Shown: in pieces, positions 9,630 through 18,086 of the stretch
Numbering within the stretch: the first letter of the stretch is position 1
Layout: each line of letters starts with the position of its first letter
Source: Clostridia bacterium
Lineage (GTDB): Bacteria > Bacillota > Clostridia > Oscillospirales > CAG-272
Direction of reading: 5' to 3'
Assembly (NCBI GenBank): GCA_017481595.1
Contig: JAFUOY010000040.1
Location: forward strand, 46,260-110,259
Length of the DNA: 64,000 nt
Translations under genes and position numbers: made by a program
The notes under the pieces: model-generated
The model's input: only the letters and a program-made list of their open reading frames with translations
The model's database searches: none
What the model was told of the DNA's origin: nothing

Positions 9630-9640
9630 ATTTTGTATTA

Positions 9641-12136
9641 TTATTTTGCTGTTGCGGGATTCAAAACGTTTTCAAAGGCTGTATCGCCAACCATTACGTA
9701 TACGGGGTTTTCGGATACGTCGATAGTTACAACCTTATCAGCTGCTGTAAGGTTTGTCTTAATGCCGTGAGTTTCGCCGTATGCGTTTTCAACAAGGACC
9801 GCCTTATCTGCGCCGATATAAAGCTTAAAGTCGTTAACCTTTGTTCCGTCGGATGTGGGGCACCATACTGCGTAACCGTAGTTGCCATCCTCATCAGCGT
9901 ACTGATAGATCCAAACGTCTTCTCTGCCTGAGTCGATTTCCTGAACGAATGTAAAATCGTAAAGCGTATTTCTCAAGGTGTACATATAGTAGTATGCATC
10001 CTTTTGCTTACCGTTTATGTCATACACACCGCAAGTGCCGTACTGTACGTTATCGGTCGTGTCCTCGGATGTATTGTCCTCGCACATATACATAGTAGCC
10101 TTATCAACGCCTGCAGCAGACATCATAAGGTACGCGCGTGTGAGCCACATAGCCTGTACCTGACGGGCGGTATACTCACCGTATGCATGGCAGGCTGTCT
10201 TGGTTGCGTAGCTTGTCGCTGTATCCCAACCAAACTCTGTAAGCCATACTTCCTTTTCGGGATAATACTTATCACGAAGCTCAAGAAGGGGAGTAAGTTC
10301 TCCGATAACATCATATTCCTCGGGAGAAACGCCCATAAGAACCTTCTGACCGTTAATAGTGAATTCCTTACAGAAATAGGAGTGAACGTTGAATGCGTCC
10401 ATAGCAACCTGACCGTCATTACGATTAGCCTTCATCCAATATACCATAGATGAAATGTAACGGGAGCCAACACCTGCAAGACCTGCCATAGCAACCTTCA
10501 TTGTGGGGTCCGCGTTCTTTATACCAAAGTGATTGGAATCGCCATTTATGTCAACCATTGTGTTGCAATGTCCGTCATATGCTGCGGACGTAAGAGCAGC
10601 AAGCTGATAGGAGGTGAACTCACCGTTAGGCTCGTTACCAAGTTCGATCCACTCAATAAGGTCCATACCCATACCTGCTTCGTTAACGGGTCTTCTCAAA
10701 TGAAGCTTCATAGCCTCAAAAAGCTCGGGGCTCTTTGTTCTGCCGTAGCGCGCCGCAAATATAAACATATTGTCAGCGTACATTTCGTATACGGAGGCAT
10801 TGTACTTTTCCTGTTCTGTAGCTGCTCTTCTTACGATACTGCCGTTAGCATCCTTTGTAAATATAGAGCCAACCTCAATCGTCTGCCACTGAACACAAGG
10901 AACTACGTAAATACCTGCATTCTTATAGGACTTATATTTGATATCAAAGTTACCCATGGAGCTGTTAAAGCCTGTTGCGGTTTGAGGATAGAATTCCTGT
11001 GTAAATGTCCAACCCATATTGTGATATTCACGAAGGACTGTAGCGCAGGAAACCTGTGTTGTTGTGGTGTTACCGCCGCCGTCAGCTACGAAGCCACAGA
11101 TACCCATAAAATTACCCACTGTGGGAAGCTTATGCACTTCTGTTGCGGGAGCGTGATCACTCTCGCCGCTTTGGTAACCAAATACCATAATTTCAACGGG
11201 AGCGCTGCCATCATAGAAGGTCACCTGAACGTACTCTGCATTTGCGCCGACGTCAAAGGTATACCAGGTCTTAGCCTTAAATTCAGATGCTTTAAATACC
11301 TTTACCTTATCCCATGCGGAATCCGCAGACTGAAAGTCCTCTGCCGTGTCGGATACACGAACAACGATATCACCCTTGGGAACTGTATTAACGTAGAAGC
11401 ATACCTTATCTACGTATGTAAGATACTCAAGGTCAATAATGGGAGAAAGCTTTCTCGGCTTACCGCCGTTTGAGGTATTATCATCACTTTCGGAATAGAG
11501 CTTGTTAAGAGGAGATATGGGGCGAAGAAGACTGCCGGGTACCATACTCTCAATCTGCTCGTCAAACAATGGAGAGAAGTCTCCAAATGATTCGCCGTGG
11601 TGAACCGTAACTGCATTTACAATAGCGTTATAATCAACAGGTATAAGCTTGTTACCGCCAACACGTGCAGTAACAATATCACCGTATACAGTTTCAGCAT
11701 TAGTGGGCTTTACGTAAGGCTTGATAGCAACGTAGTACGCCTTATCCAAGGAAGCTGAGAAATCCTTGATTACGAGGGTCTTGCCAATGCCATCACCTGT
11801 AATTTCACAATTTGCCTTAGCTGCGGAATCAAAATTGCCGTCTGTAATAGGAGACGTACTGAATCTTACGTCAAAATCACACGTTGTGTAATTTGCGTTA
11901 AATTTCATAGTAACGCCTGTTCCGCCCTCAACGCCGTCAATTACACGAAGATATTCAACTGTAAGAGGTGTGGTAGGATCAAACTTTACAATAGGAGCAG
12001 GTCCATTATCCGTAGTAGGAGATTCTGTAGTGGGGGATTCTGTTGTAGTTTCATCATTTCCACCACAAGCCGCAAGACCTATTGCAGCAATGACGAGAAG
12101 AAATGAAAGCAATACCAAAAATACATTCCTTTTCAT
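9641..12136 (-). CDS. Secreted lipoprotein glycosidase, clan GH-A type (paralogue 3)
   Basis: The 831-residue protein starts with a lipoprotein signal peptide (MKRNVFLVLLSFLLVIAAIG then LAAC, with Cys24 as the lipidated residue), then a Thr/Glu/Ser/Pro-rich linker with a repeated TTESPT unit. Next come a fibronectin-like or accessory beta domain (about 50-165), a discoidin-like domain (about 200-330) and a TIM barrel homologous to the two cytoplasmic genes at 5653-9575. Key motifs are LREYHNMGWTF, ELGNEPNGE (Glu502, acid/base) and WLTEFGWD (Glu634, nucleophile). It should sit on the outer face of the membrane and attack an external polysaccharide or glycoprotein. GGAGG before the ATG and a promoter at 12182-12210 support the start. 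No sugar transporter is encoded nearby to link outside and inside steps. Confidence 0.8.
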   Translation of the reverse strand: MKRNVFLVLLSFLLVIAAIGLAACGGNDETTTESPTTESPTTDNGPAPIVKFDPTTPLTVEYLRVIDGVEGGTGVTMKFNANYTTCDFDVRFSTSPITDGNFDSAAKANCEITGDGIGKTLVIKDFSASLDKAYYVAIKPYVKPTNAETVYGDIVTARVGGNKLIPVDYNAIVNAVTVHHGESFGDFSPLFDEQIESMVPGSLLRPISPLNKLYSESDDNTSNGGKPRKLSPIIDLEYLTYVDKVCFYVNTVPKGDIVVRVSDTAEDFQSADSAWDKVKVFKASEFKAKTWYTFDVGANAEYVQVTFYDGSAPVEIMVFGYQSGESDHAPATEVHKLPTVGNFMGICGFVADGGGNTTTTQVSCATVLREYHNMGWTFTQEFYPQTATGFNSSMGNFDIKYKSYKNAGIYVVPCVQWQTIEVGSIFTKDANGSIVRRAATEQEKYNASVYEMYADNMFIFAARYGRTKSPELFEAMKLHLRRPVNEAGMGMDLIEWIELGNEPNGEFTSYQLAALTSAAYDGHCNTMVDINGDSNHFGIKNADPTMKVAMAGLAGVGSRYISSMVYWMKANRNDGQVAMDAFNVHSYFCKEFTINGQKVLMGVSPEEYDVIGELTPLLELRDKYYPEKEVWLTEFGWDTATSYATKTACHAYGEYTARQVQAMWLTRAYLMMSAAGVDKATMYMCEDNTSEDTTDNVQYGTCGVYDINGKQKDAYYYMYTLRNTLYDFTFVQEIDSGREDVWIYQYADEDGNYGYAVWCPTSDGTKVNDFKLYIGADKAVLVENAYGETHGIKTNLTAADKVVTIDVSENPVYVMVGDTAFENVLNPATAK

Positions 12137-12181
12137 ATTTTTCCTCCGATTTTTGACTTTCTAAGTCCATATCATATTTAT

Positions 12182-12210
12182 ATGATACAATTTTTTAACC
12201 ATTTTGTCAA
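12182..12210 (-). promoter_or_regulatory. Promoter of the lipoprotein glycosidase gene
   Basis: Minus strand TTGACA (12205-12210), 17-base spacer, TATCAT (12182-12187). Confidence 0.75.
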
Positions 12211-12283
12211 TACTTATATATATATTTAACAATTTGTACAGTCTATAATCCATAATTTTATACATTTTAACTATTGCGCAGGT

Positions 12284-12934
12284 TTATTGACTGTCAGCTA
12301 CGCCGTTTTCCCCGCTGTTATTTTCTTCGGTTGGAGGCTCTTCCGCCTCGGGCGCTTCACCTTGCGCTCCATCGGATACGTCGGGAATCGGCTCGCTTGT
12401 GATGGGTGGAGAATACAGGGAATCAAAGCACTCTATCTTGAATCTCGTATCGTACCGCACTCCGTCAATGTGGATAAACCGCGCCGTAGCGTAGGTGTAC
12501 TCAGATAGTGGCTTATCACGGGCGTCGTTGGTGTTGGCGCAGATAAAGATCTCTCCGTTTTCAATTTTACTGATGATAAGAGTATGATAATAGTCCCCCG
12601 TTTCGTCAGCAAGCTGAACCACGTCGCCGATTTGTGCAAGAGATACGTCCACCTCCCTACCGAAGGGACCCACGTCGAGATTTGTTGTAATAAAATCGTA
12701 GAAAAATTCTACCCCCGACCAGGATGGGCTTCTTCTCCGCAAGGAAAGAAAATACCAACCGTAGATGGGAGTAAAATTCATTACGCAGCTGCCTGCGAGG
12801 ATGCATTGGGAAACGAAATTGGTACAGTTTCCCCCGATTCCCTCAAAGGTTGCAAAAAGGGGATTTCGCATAAAGGCGTATTTTCTTGCGTAAAGCACCG
12901 CATTTTCTCTCAGATATTCTTTTTCAAGTATCAT
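12284..12934 (-). CDS. Amidase_6-type papain-like domain protein
   Basis: This 216-residue protein matches the pattern of the putative amidase domain (Amidase_6) common in Clostridia and Bacilli: YARKYA at the N-terminus, GIGGNCTNFVSQCILAG with a likely catalytic Cys37, and DYYHTLIIS with a likely catalytic His117. Such domains are NlpC/P60-like cysteine hydrolases, often acting on peptides or peptidoglycan. There is no signal peptide, so this copy appears cytoplasmic or released by lysis, which is odd for a wall hydrolase. The last 35 residues are acidic and low-complexity (Glu, Pro, Asn), probably disordered. AGGAG lies upstream of the ATG. It is divergent from the PiT transporter gene. The function is inferred only from the family. 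Confidence 0.75.
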   Translation of the reverse strand: MILEKEYLRENAVLYARKYAFMRNPLFATFEGIGGNCTNFVSQCILAGSCVMNFTPIYGWYFLSLRRRSPSWSGVEFFYDFITTNLDVGPFGREVDVSLAQIGDVVQLADETGDYYHTLIISKIENGEIFICANTNDARDKPLSEYTYATARFIHIDGVRYDTRFKIECFDSLYSPPITSEPIPDVSDGAQGEAPEAEEPPTEENNSGENGVADSQ

Positions 12935-12985
12935 AAAATCACTCTCCTCACAATAGTTTTATGCTAAAGGGGGTCAGTATGTGAT

Positions 12986-13951
12986 ATGATTTTTGAATTT
13001 ATCCACACTCCACTCGGTATTTTTGCCTTTTTGCTGATTTCGGGAGTGACCTTGGTAAACGGATTTACGGATGCGCCCGCCTCTATATCAGGGGTAGTGT
13101 CGTCAAATCTCTGGACGGTAAAAAAGGCGAGCCTTGTGTGCGGAATTTTTAATTTTTTGGGCGTAATACTTTTTTATACCTTAAGCGGAAGGGTGGCAAA
13201 GGGTATATTTGACTCGGCAAAATTTGGAGAACAAAACATCCAATGCATATGCGCTTCCCTTTTGGGGGTTATTATCTTCTCCCTTACCGCCTGGCTTTTT
13301 GCTATGCCGTCAAGCGAAACTCACGCCCTTGTATCCTGTATTTACGGCGCTTCAATAGGATCTGTGGGGGCGGGAAACTCCGATTTTTTTCTTTCCTCTA
13401 TTATTTATATGATACTGTCCTGCGGTATTTCTCTTTTCCTTTCCTTAATATCGGTTATCATTTTAAAAAATGCAAAGCTGCAATACGAGAAATGGGAAAA
13501 GCGCGCCTGTATTCTCTCCTCCTTTATGCATGGCGCCCAGGACGGACAAAAATTTGTGGGGCTCCTCGCTCTGTTTTCGGGGGCGAGCTTTTCGAAAGCT
13601 TACGGGTTTTCATTCTGCCTTTACGTTGGTATTCTTATGATGACAGGAACTATGATATGCGGCAAAAAAATAATCGCTTCTCTTGGAAACGATATTGTAA
13701 ATAACAGCGAAAAAACCGCCTTTATATCGGATTTTTCCTCTACCATGTGTGTTTTATTATGTTCTTTATGGGGATTTTCCGTAAGCACGGGAAATATAAA
13801 AGCCTGCTCCCTTGTAGGAGCAGGCTTAGGTGAAAATGAGAAAATAAATTACGTAGCCGTAGTAAAGGTGATACTTGTTTCCTTAGCTACATTTCCCCTT
13901 TGTACGGCGCTTGGATTTTATCTTGCAAGGCTATTTATTCTGTTATTTTAA
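12986..13951 (+). CDS. PiT-family inorganic phosphate transporter
   Basis: The 321-residue, strongly hydrophobic protein has about nine membrane segments and the two inverted PiT signatures: VNGFTDAPASISG near residue 25 and SFMHGAQDGQKFVG near residue 180. PiT proteins are metal-phosphate symporters coupled to protons or sodium. The first signature departs from the usual GANDVANA form, as in several Firmicutes members. The usual DUF47/PhoU-like partner gene is not present on either side. The start at 12986 has AGGGGG 12 bases upstream, a little far; earlier ATG or GTG codons are closed at once by stops. The last 17 bases overlap the end of the convergent pseudouridine synthase gene, and the 3' coding region contains that gene's terminator (13800-13827). 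Confidence 0.87.
   Translation: MIFEFIHTPLGIFAFLLISGVTLVNGFTDAPASISGVVSSNLWTVKKASLVCGIFNFLGVILFYTLSGRVAKGIFDSAKFGEQNIQCICASLLGVIIFSLTAWLFAMPSSETHALVSCIYGASIGSVGAGNSDFFLSSIIYMILSCGISLFLSLISVIILKNAKLQYEKWEKRACILSSFMHGAQDGQKFVGLLALFSGASFSKAYGFSFCLYVGILMMTGTMICGKKIIASLGNDIVNNSEKTAFISDFSSTMCVLLCSLWGFSVSTGNIKACSLVGAGLGENEKINYVAVVKVILVSLATFPLCTALGFYLARLFILLF
13800..13827 (-). terminator. Terminator of the opposite-strand gene embedded in the PiT coding sequence
   Basis: AAGCCTGCTCC (13800-13810), loop CTTGTA, GGAGCAGGCTT (13817-13827) is a perfect 11-base-pair stem. Read on the minus strand it is followed by TTTTATATTT, as expected for a terminator of the pseudouridine synthase transcript, yet it lies inside the PiT reading frame, where it encodes KACSLVGAGL. 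Confidence 0.75.
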
Positions 13952-14573
13952 ATTCGTCCCATATTTCTCCGCTTGGAGCAGAGGAAAACTCAATTTGCTT
14001 TTTTGATGTGGGATGAAGAAAGGAAATATAACAGGAATGGAGCTTTATTTTCCCCTTATCCTTGGCTCCGTACTTGCCGTCACCGTAAAGAGGGGAGCCA
14101 ATGCTTGCAAGCTGAACTCTTATCTGATGGGTACGTCCCGTTTTTAATTTGATCCTTACAAGGGACAATTCTTCGCCGTCATAGGTGATGCGGTCCTTTA
14201 CCAAATAGGAAAGAGAGGCTTTTTTGGCACCCTTTCTTTCTCCCTTGACAACAAAGGATTTATTCTTTATCCTGTCGTGATATAAAAGGTCATTAAGCTC
14301 ACCCTCGTCATTCATTCTGCCGTGGGCTACTGCAAAATACTCCTTAGTCAGCATTGATCTTGCGACCTGGTCAGACAAAAAAGCCGCGCTTTTTTTATTG
14401 AGAGCATAAACGATAAGTCCTGTTGTGGTAGTGTCAAGCCTATGAACGGGATACACCTCAGTACCGAGCTGTGACTTAAGAATATCTATCATATTTTCTT
14501 TATCGCTTAGCTGGGAGGCTGCGCCGTAGGGCTTATTGCACACCGCAATATCCTTATCCTTGTATACTATCAT
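13935..14573 (-). CDS. RluA-family pseudouridine synthase
   Basis: The 212-residue protein contains the RluA family motif YPVHRLDTTTTGLIVYA with catalytic Asp47, and the later KTGRTHQIRVQLA and GDGKYG motifs. It isomerises uridine to pseudouridine in rRNA or tRNA. It lacks the N-terminal S4 RNA-binding domain found in RluC/RluD and is shorter than those enzymes, resembling single-domain members such as RluE/TruC-like or YlyB-type proteins in Firmicutes; the target base cannot be told. A GGAGAG sequence precedes the ATG. It is convergent with, and overlaps by 17 bases, the PiT gene. Confidence 0.9.
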   Translation of the reverse strand: MIVYKDKDIAVCNKPYGAASQLSDKENMIDILKSQLGTEVYPVHRLDTTTTGLIVYALNKKSAAFLSDQVARSMLTKEYFAVAHGRMNDEGELNDLLYHDRIKNKSFVVKGERKGAKKASLSYLVKDRITYDGEELSLVRIKLKTGRTHQIRVQLASIGSPLYGDGKYGAKDKGKIKLHSCYISFLHPTSKKQIEFSSAPSGEIWDEFKITE

Positions 14574-14585
14574 ATTTCTCTCCTG

Positions 14586-14613
14586 AAAAGGACTGTCGCT
14601 ATGACAGTCCTTT
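14586..14613 (-). terminator. Terminator between gpmI and the pseudouridine synthase gene
   Basis: AAAGGACTGTC (14587-14597), loop GCTAT, GACAGTCCTTT (14603-14613). It lies directly after the gpmI stop codon and just upstream of the next gene on the same strand. Confidence 0.8.
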
Positions 14614-14622
14614 TTTGTTAAA

Positions 14623-16272
14623 TTACTTTATTACAATAAGGGAATCATCCCACATAGAGGGAGCCTCGTAGCCAAGCAAGTTAACTACTGTAGCTGCAAC
14701 GTTGGAAAGACCGAACTTACCTGCATCAGCCTTAACCTTATACTTATCAGCATAGAAATTATCGTAAATGATGCAAGGAACGGGGTTAAGTGTGTGGCTT
14801 GTCTTAGCCTTGTAGGAGCCGTCCTTACCCTGCTTGGGCGCGCCCTTCTTGTCAACCTCGTACATTTCGTCTGCGTTACCGTGGTCAGCAGTAATAACCG
14901 CTACGCCGCCGAGAGAATCAACAACGTCAAGGATTCTCTTAAGCTGAAGGTCAAGGGCCTCCATAGAGCAGCGTGTAGCGAGAAGGTTACCTGTGTGGCC
15001 TACCATATCGCCGTTGGGGAAGTTTACTCTCAAGCACTTGTATTCTCCGCTCTTAAGACACTCAATAAGCTTATCTGTGATCTCTGCGCACTTCATCCAG
15101 GGTCTCTGCTCAAAGGGAACTACGTCAGAGGGGATCTCAATATATGTCTCAAGCTCCTCGCTGAACTTACCGCTCTTATTACCGTTCCAGAAATATGTTA
15201 CGTGACCGTATTTCTGTGTTTCGGAGATAGCAAGCTGGGAAATGCCTGTATCGGAAAGATACTCGCCCATTGTGTTTGTGATATCGGGGGGATTTACAAG
15301 ATAGTTTGAAGGAATATGGAGGTCGCCATCGTACTCAAGCATACCTGCGTATACTACCTTGGGATAGCGAACTCTGTCAAATTTATCAAAGCACTCGTTA
15401 TCAAACGCCTTGGAGATTTCAATGGAACGGTCACCGCGGAAGTTATAGAAGATCACGCTGTCGCCATCGTTGATAGTACCAACGGGGCATCCGTCCTTTG
15501 CAATAACGAAGGGAGGAAGGTCCTGGTCGATAACGCCAAGCTCGCTTCTATAGGCTTCAACAGCCTCCTTCGCGGATGCAAACTGTCTGCCCTCGCCAAG
15601 AACGTGGGTCTTCCAGCCGTTTTCTACCATCTTCCAGTTAGCCTCGTATCTGTCCATTGTTATAACCATACGTCCGCCGCCGGAAGCGATCATAACGTCG
15701 AAATCGTCAGAACGGAGAGAAGCCATAAATTCTTCAAAGGGCTCAATATATTCAAGAGCGCTTGTTTCACCAACGTCACGGCCGTCAATAAGAATGTGTA
15801 CTCTTACCTTGTTAATGCCCTCTTCCTTTGCTCTTATCATCATAGCCTTAAGATGATCGATATGAGAGTGTACGTTACCGTCGGAGAAAAGACCGAGGAA
15901 GTGGAGAGTGCCGCTATTGTCCTTAACGTTGGAAATTATCTTTTTCCATGTGTCGGATGCGAACATTTTGCCATTTTCAATGGACTGAGTAACAAGCTTT
16001 GCACCCTGTGCGAAAACCTGACCTGAGCCAAGGGCATTGTGTCCAACCTCGGAGTTACCCATATCGTAATCCTCGGGAAGACCTACTGCAGTACCGTGAG
16101 CCTTAAGCTTTACCCAAGGGTACTTCGCCATAAGCATATCAAGGGTGGGAGTGTAAGCAGATGTTACCGCGTTACCAACGCTTTCGGGAGCTATACCTAC
16201 ACCGTCCATAACGATTGTAAGAACAGGACCCTTTACTTCGATTGATTTTTTGAGATCGTTAAGCTTTGCCAT
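14623..16272 (-). CDS. gpmI: 2,3-bisphosphoglycerate-independent phosphoglycerate mutase
   Basis: The 549-residue protein carries the alkaline-phosphatase-superfamily motifs of iPGM: VMDGVGIAP (Asp23 metal ligand), DMGNSEVGHNALGSG (Ser74, the phosphorylated serine), HIDGRDVG-type segment (ILIDGRDVGETS), NFRGDR, and the C-terminal VITADHGNADEM metal site. It interconverts 3- and 2-phosphoglycerate in glycolysis with two manganese ions. It is somewhat longer than the typical 510-residue Bacillus enzyme and resembles the longer clostridial form. AAGGAG lies 12 bases before the ATG. The gene is monocistronic and divergent from the UPF0340 gene. Confidence 0.96.
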   Translation of the reverse strand: MAKLNDLKKSIEVKGPVLTIVMDGVGIAPESVGNAVTSAYTPTLDMLMAKYPWVKLKAHGTAVGLPEDYDMGNSEVGHNALGSGQVFAQGAKLVTQSIENGKMFASDTWKKIISNVKDNSGTLHFLGLFSDGNVHSHIDHLKAMMIRAKEEGINKVRVHILIDGRDVGETSALEYIEPFEEFMASLRSDDFDVMIASGGGRMVITMDRYEANWKMVENGWKTHVLGEGRQFASAKEAVEAYRSELGVIDQDLPPFVIAKDGCPVGTINDGDSVIFYNFRGDRSIEISKAFDNECFDKFDRVRYPKVVYAGMLEYDGDLHIPSNYLVNPPDITNTMGEYLSDTGISQLAISETQKYGHVTYFWNGNKSGKFSEELETYIEIPSDVVPFEQRPWMKCAEITDKLIECLKSGEYKCLRVNFPNGDMVGHTGNLLATRCSMEALDLQLKRILDVVDSLGGVAVITADHGNADEMYEVDKKGAPKQGKDGSYKAKTSHTLNPVPCIIYDNFYADKYKVKADAGKFGLSNVAATVVNLLGYEAPSMWDDSLIVIK

Positions 16273-16353
16273 AAATAAACAACTCCTTAATTTATACTTT
16301 CACATATAGTATACATCATATTTGTGAACAAATCTTTAATAAGTGTAAAAATG

Positions 16354-16382
16354 TTGACATTTTTTATTTATAATGCTACAAT
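16354..16382 (+). promoter_or_regulatory. Promoter of the UPF0340-GH5 operon
   Basis: TTGACA (16354-16359), 17-base spacer, TACAAT (16377-16382), 21 bases before the ATG at 16404. Confidence 0.8.
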
Positions 16383-16403
16383 ATTTCAAAAGGAGTTGAT
16401 TTT

Positions 16404-16943
16404 ATGGATATTAGAAGTCAGACGTATACCGCAATTTGCGAGCTTTGTGAGGTTGCCAAGCTTAAAAGCGGAGATATATTGGTAGTAGGCTGCTCCACAA
16501 GTGAGGTTGTGGGCTCTAAAATTGGTACGAATTCCGACCCTGACACGGCGGGAGAAATATACAGAGGCATTATGGACGCCCTTGAGCCCAAGGGAATATA
16601 CCTTGCGGTACAGTGCTGTGAGCATCTTAACAGAGCTATCGTTACGGAAAAGGCTGCCGTGCCTTACGGTGAATACGTAAACGCAGTTCCCCAGAAAAAG
16701 GCGGGTGGCTCCCTTGCTACCGTTGCCTATAACAGCTTTAAGGAGCCTTGCGTTCTTGAGGAAATAAAGGCGGATGCGGGAATAGATATCGGCGGCACTC
16801 TTATCGGTATGCACCTTAAAAAGGTGGCAGTACCCATTCGTCTTTCTGTAAAAAAGATAGGCGAAGCAAATATACTTTGCGCAAGGGTAAGACCCAAATT
16901 TATCGGTGGCGTACGCGCCGTTTATAACGAGGATCTTCTTTGA
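16404..16943 (+). CDS. UPF0340 / TIGR01440 family protein (YwlG-like)
   Basis: The 179-residue protein closely fits the UPF0340 family: VVGCSTSEVVGSKIGTNS at the N-terminus, AVQCCEHLNRAIV in the middle and IGGTLIGMHLKKVAVPIR near the C-terminus. The biochemical role of the family is unknown; it is widespread in Firmicutes and often annotated as YwlG. AAAAGGAG precedes the ATG by seven bases. The following GH5 gene starts ten bases after its stop codon in the same reading frame, so the two are co-transcribed. Nothing links the function to carbohydrate metabolism beyond this neighbourhood. Confidence 0.88.
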   Translation: MDIRSQTYTAICELCEVAKLKSGDILVVGCSTSEVVGSKIGTNSDPDTAGEIYRGIMDALEPKGIYLAVQCCEHLNRAIVTEKAAVPYGEYVNAVPQKKAGGSLATVAYNSFKEPCVLEEIKADAGIDIGGTLIGMHLKKVAVPIRLSVKKIGEANILCARVRPKFIGGVRAVYNEDLL

Positions 16944-16952
16944 TCCTGCGCC

Positions 16953-18053
16953 TTGGAGGGATGTACGAAAAGATTTACAGGCTTTGAGTGCGGAATGGGA
17001 ATCGGCGGTTGGCTTACCAACTACAAACGATTCCACGTTTTGGATGATGGGCAGAAAAAGACGCTTACGGTAGGGGATTTTGAGCATTTCAACTCCTACA
17101 TAACGGAAAAGGATATTGAGTATATTGCCTCCCTCGGATTTGACCATATCCGACTTGGCTTTGACCAGGTGGTTTTACAGGACGAATGCGGAAGATACCG
17201 CCACGAGATATTCAGACTGCTTGATAATTTTGTCAGCTGGTGTGAAAAATACGGACTTAATATAGTATTCAATCTGCACAAGGCGTTCGGTAATTACTGC
17301 GATATAGAGGAAAGCGTATCCCTTATGGACGACAGGAATCTGCAGGACGGCTTTATCAGGCTCTGGACTTATATGGAGGGGGCGTATTCCCACAAAAAAG
17401 ACATAGCATTTGAGCTTCTTAATGAGGTAAGGGAGGTTGATCCTGCCCTTTGGAACGATCTTGCAAGGCGAACCATAGAGGCTATACGCAAAATAAACAA
17501 GGACAGAAAAATAATCGTTGGTACGATTTGCTGGAACAATCCCAACAAGCTTCAATACCAGGAAATATTTGATGACGAAAACGCAATTTACACCTTCCAT
17601 ATGTACGATCCCCACGAGTTTACCCATCAGCGCGGTGTCCTTCACCAGAAGCATTGCTTCTACAACAGGGATATGCCCTATCCAGGGGATATACAAAGGT
17701 ACAAGGACTTTTACAAAATTGCATTCAATAATGAAAAAGCGTACACAGGGTTCGACATAATGGACAAAAAATATATGTATCACGTTCTTGAGCCCGCCAA
17801 GGAATTTATTGAGGCTCATCCCGACGTTATCCTCTGGTGCGGTGAGTTTGGAACTATACGCCACGCAAGGCTTGAATGGCGCATTGCCTGGTTTAAGGAC
17901 GTAATTTCCTTCCTTAAGGAAAACTCCATTCCCTACTGCGTATGGAATTACTTAAGCACACCTAACGACGGCAACCGCTTCAGCTTAGTGGATGACGACA
18001 ATCGAAAAATACTCTCCGAGGAGCTAAAAAACACCTTATTAGGTAGGTTTTAA
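16953..18053 (+). CDS. Cytoplasmic glycoside hydrolase family 5 enzyme
   Basis: The 366-residue protein has a GH5 barrel starting GIGGWLTNY, with LGFDHIRLGF, FNLHKAFG, ELLNEVREV (Glu158, acid/base), IYTFHMYDPHEFTHQ and WCGEFG (Glu298, nucleophile). GH5 enzymes cleave beta-1,4- or beta-1,3-glucans, mannans and related substrates by retention; without a signal peptide this one should act on imported oligosaccharides. The start is unusual: the only possible initiator between the previous stop (16941-16943, same frame) and the conserved core is TTG at 16953, and no good ribosome site precedes it. GGAGGG (16955-16960) lies inside the proposed N-terminus. Translation may depend on coupling to the upstream gene. 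The next in-frame ATG (16995) would remove part of the conserved start of the fold. Confidence 0.85.
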   Translation: MEGCTKRFTGFECGMGIGGWLTNYKRFHVLDDGQKKTLTVGDFEHFNSYITEKDIEYIASLGFDHIRLGFDQVVLQDECGRYRHEIFRLLDNFVSWCEKYGLNIVFNLHKAFGNYCDIEESVSLMDDRNLQDGFIRLWTYMEGAYSHKKDIAFELLNEVREVDPALWNDLARRTIEAIRKINKDRKIIVGTICWNNPNKLQYQEIFDDENAIYTFHMYDPHEFTHQRGVLHQKHCFYNRDMPYPGDIQRYKDFYKIAFNNEKAYTGFDIMDKKYMYHVLEPAKEFIEAHPDVILWCGEFGTIRHARLEWRIAWFKDVISFLKENSIPYCVWNYLSTPNDGNRFSLVDDDNRKILSEELKNTLLGRF

Positions 18054-18056
18054 AAC

Positions 18057-18086
18057 AAAAATCCCGACACGAGTCGGGATTTTTTT
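18057..18086. terminator. Bidirectional terminator after the GH5 gene
   Basis: ATCCCGAC (18061-18068), loop ACGA, GTCGGGAT (18073-18080), flanked by A and T runs. It serves the converging genes on both sides. Confidence 0.88.

Noticed and set aside
10529-11473. A 314-codon open frame on the plus strand, antisense to the lipoprotein glycosidase gene.
   Set aside because: It has no ribosome site, no recognisable domain, an odd composition rich in Cys, Val and Tyr, and lies wholly within a clearly coding gene on the other strand. It is a shadow frame.
14794-16245. Several long plus-strand open frames inside gpmI (171, 236 and 68 codons).
   Set aside because: They are the antisense of a well-conserved glycolytic gene, share the same Cys/Val-rich composition as other shadows and lack start signals.
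16321-16332. TTTGTGAACAAA between gpmI and the UPF0340 gene considered as an operator.
   Set aside because: Only five bases on each side pair, the centre breaks symmetry, and no partner regulator is nearby.
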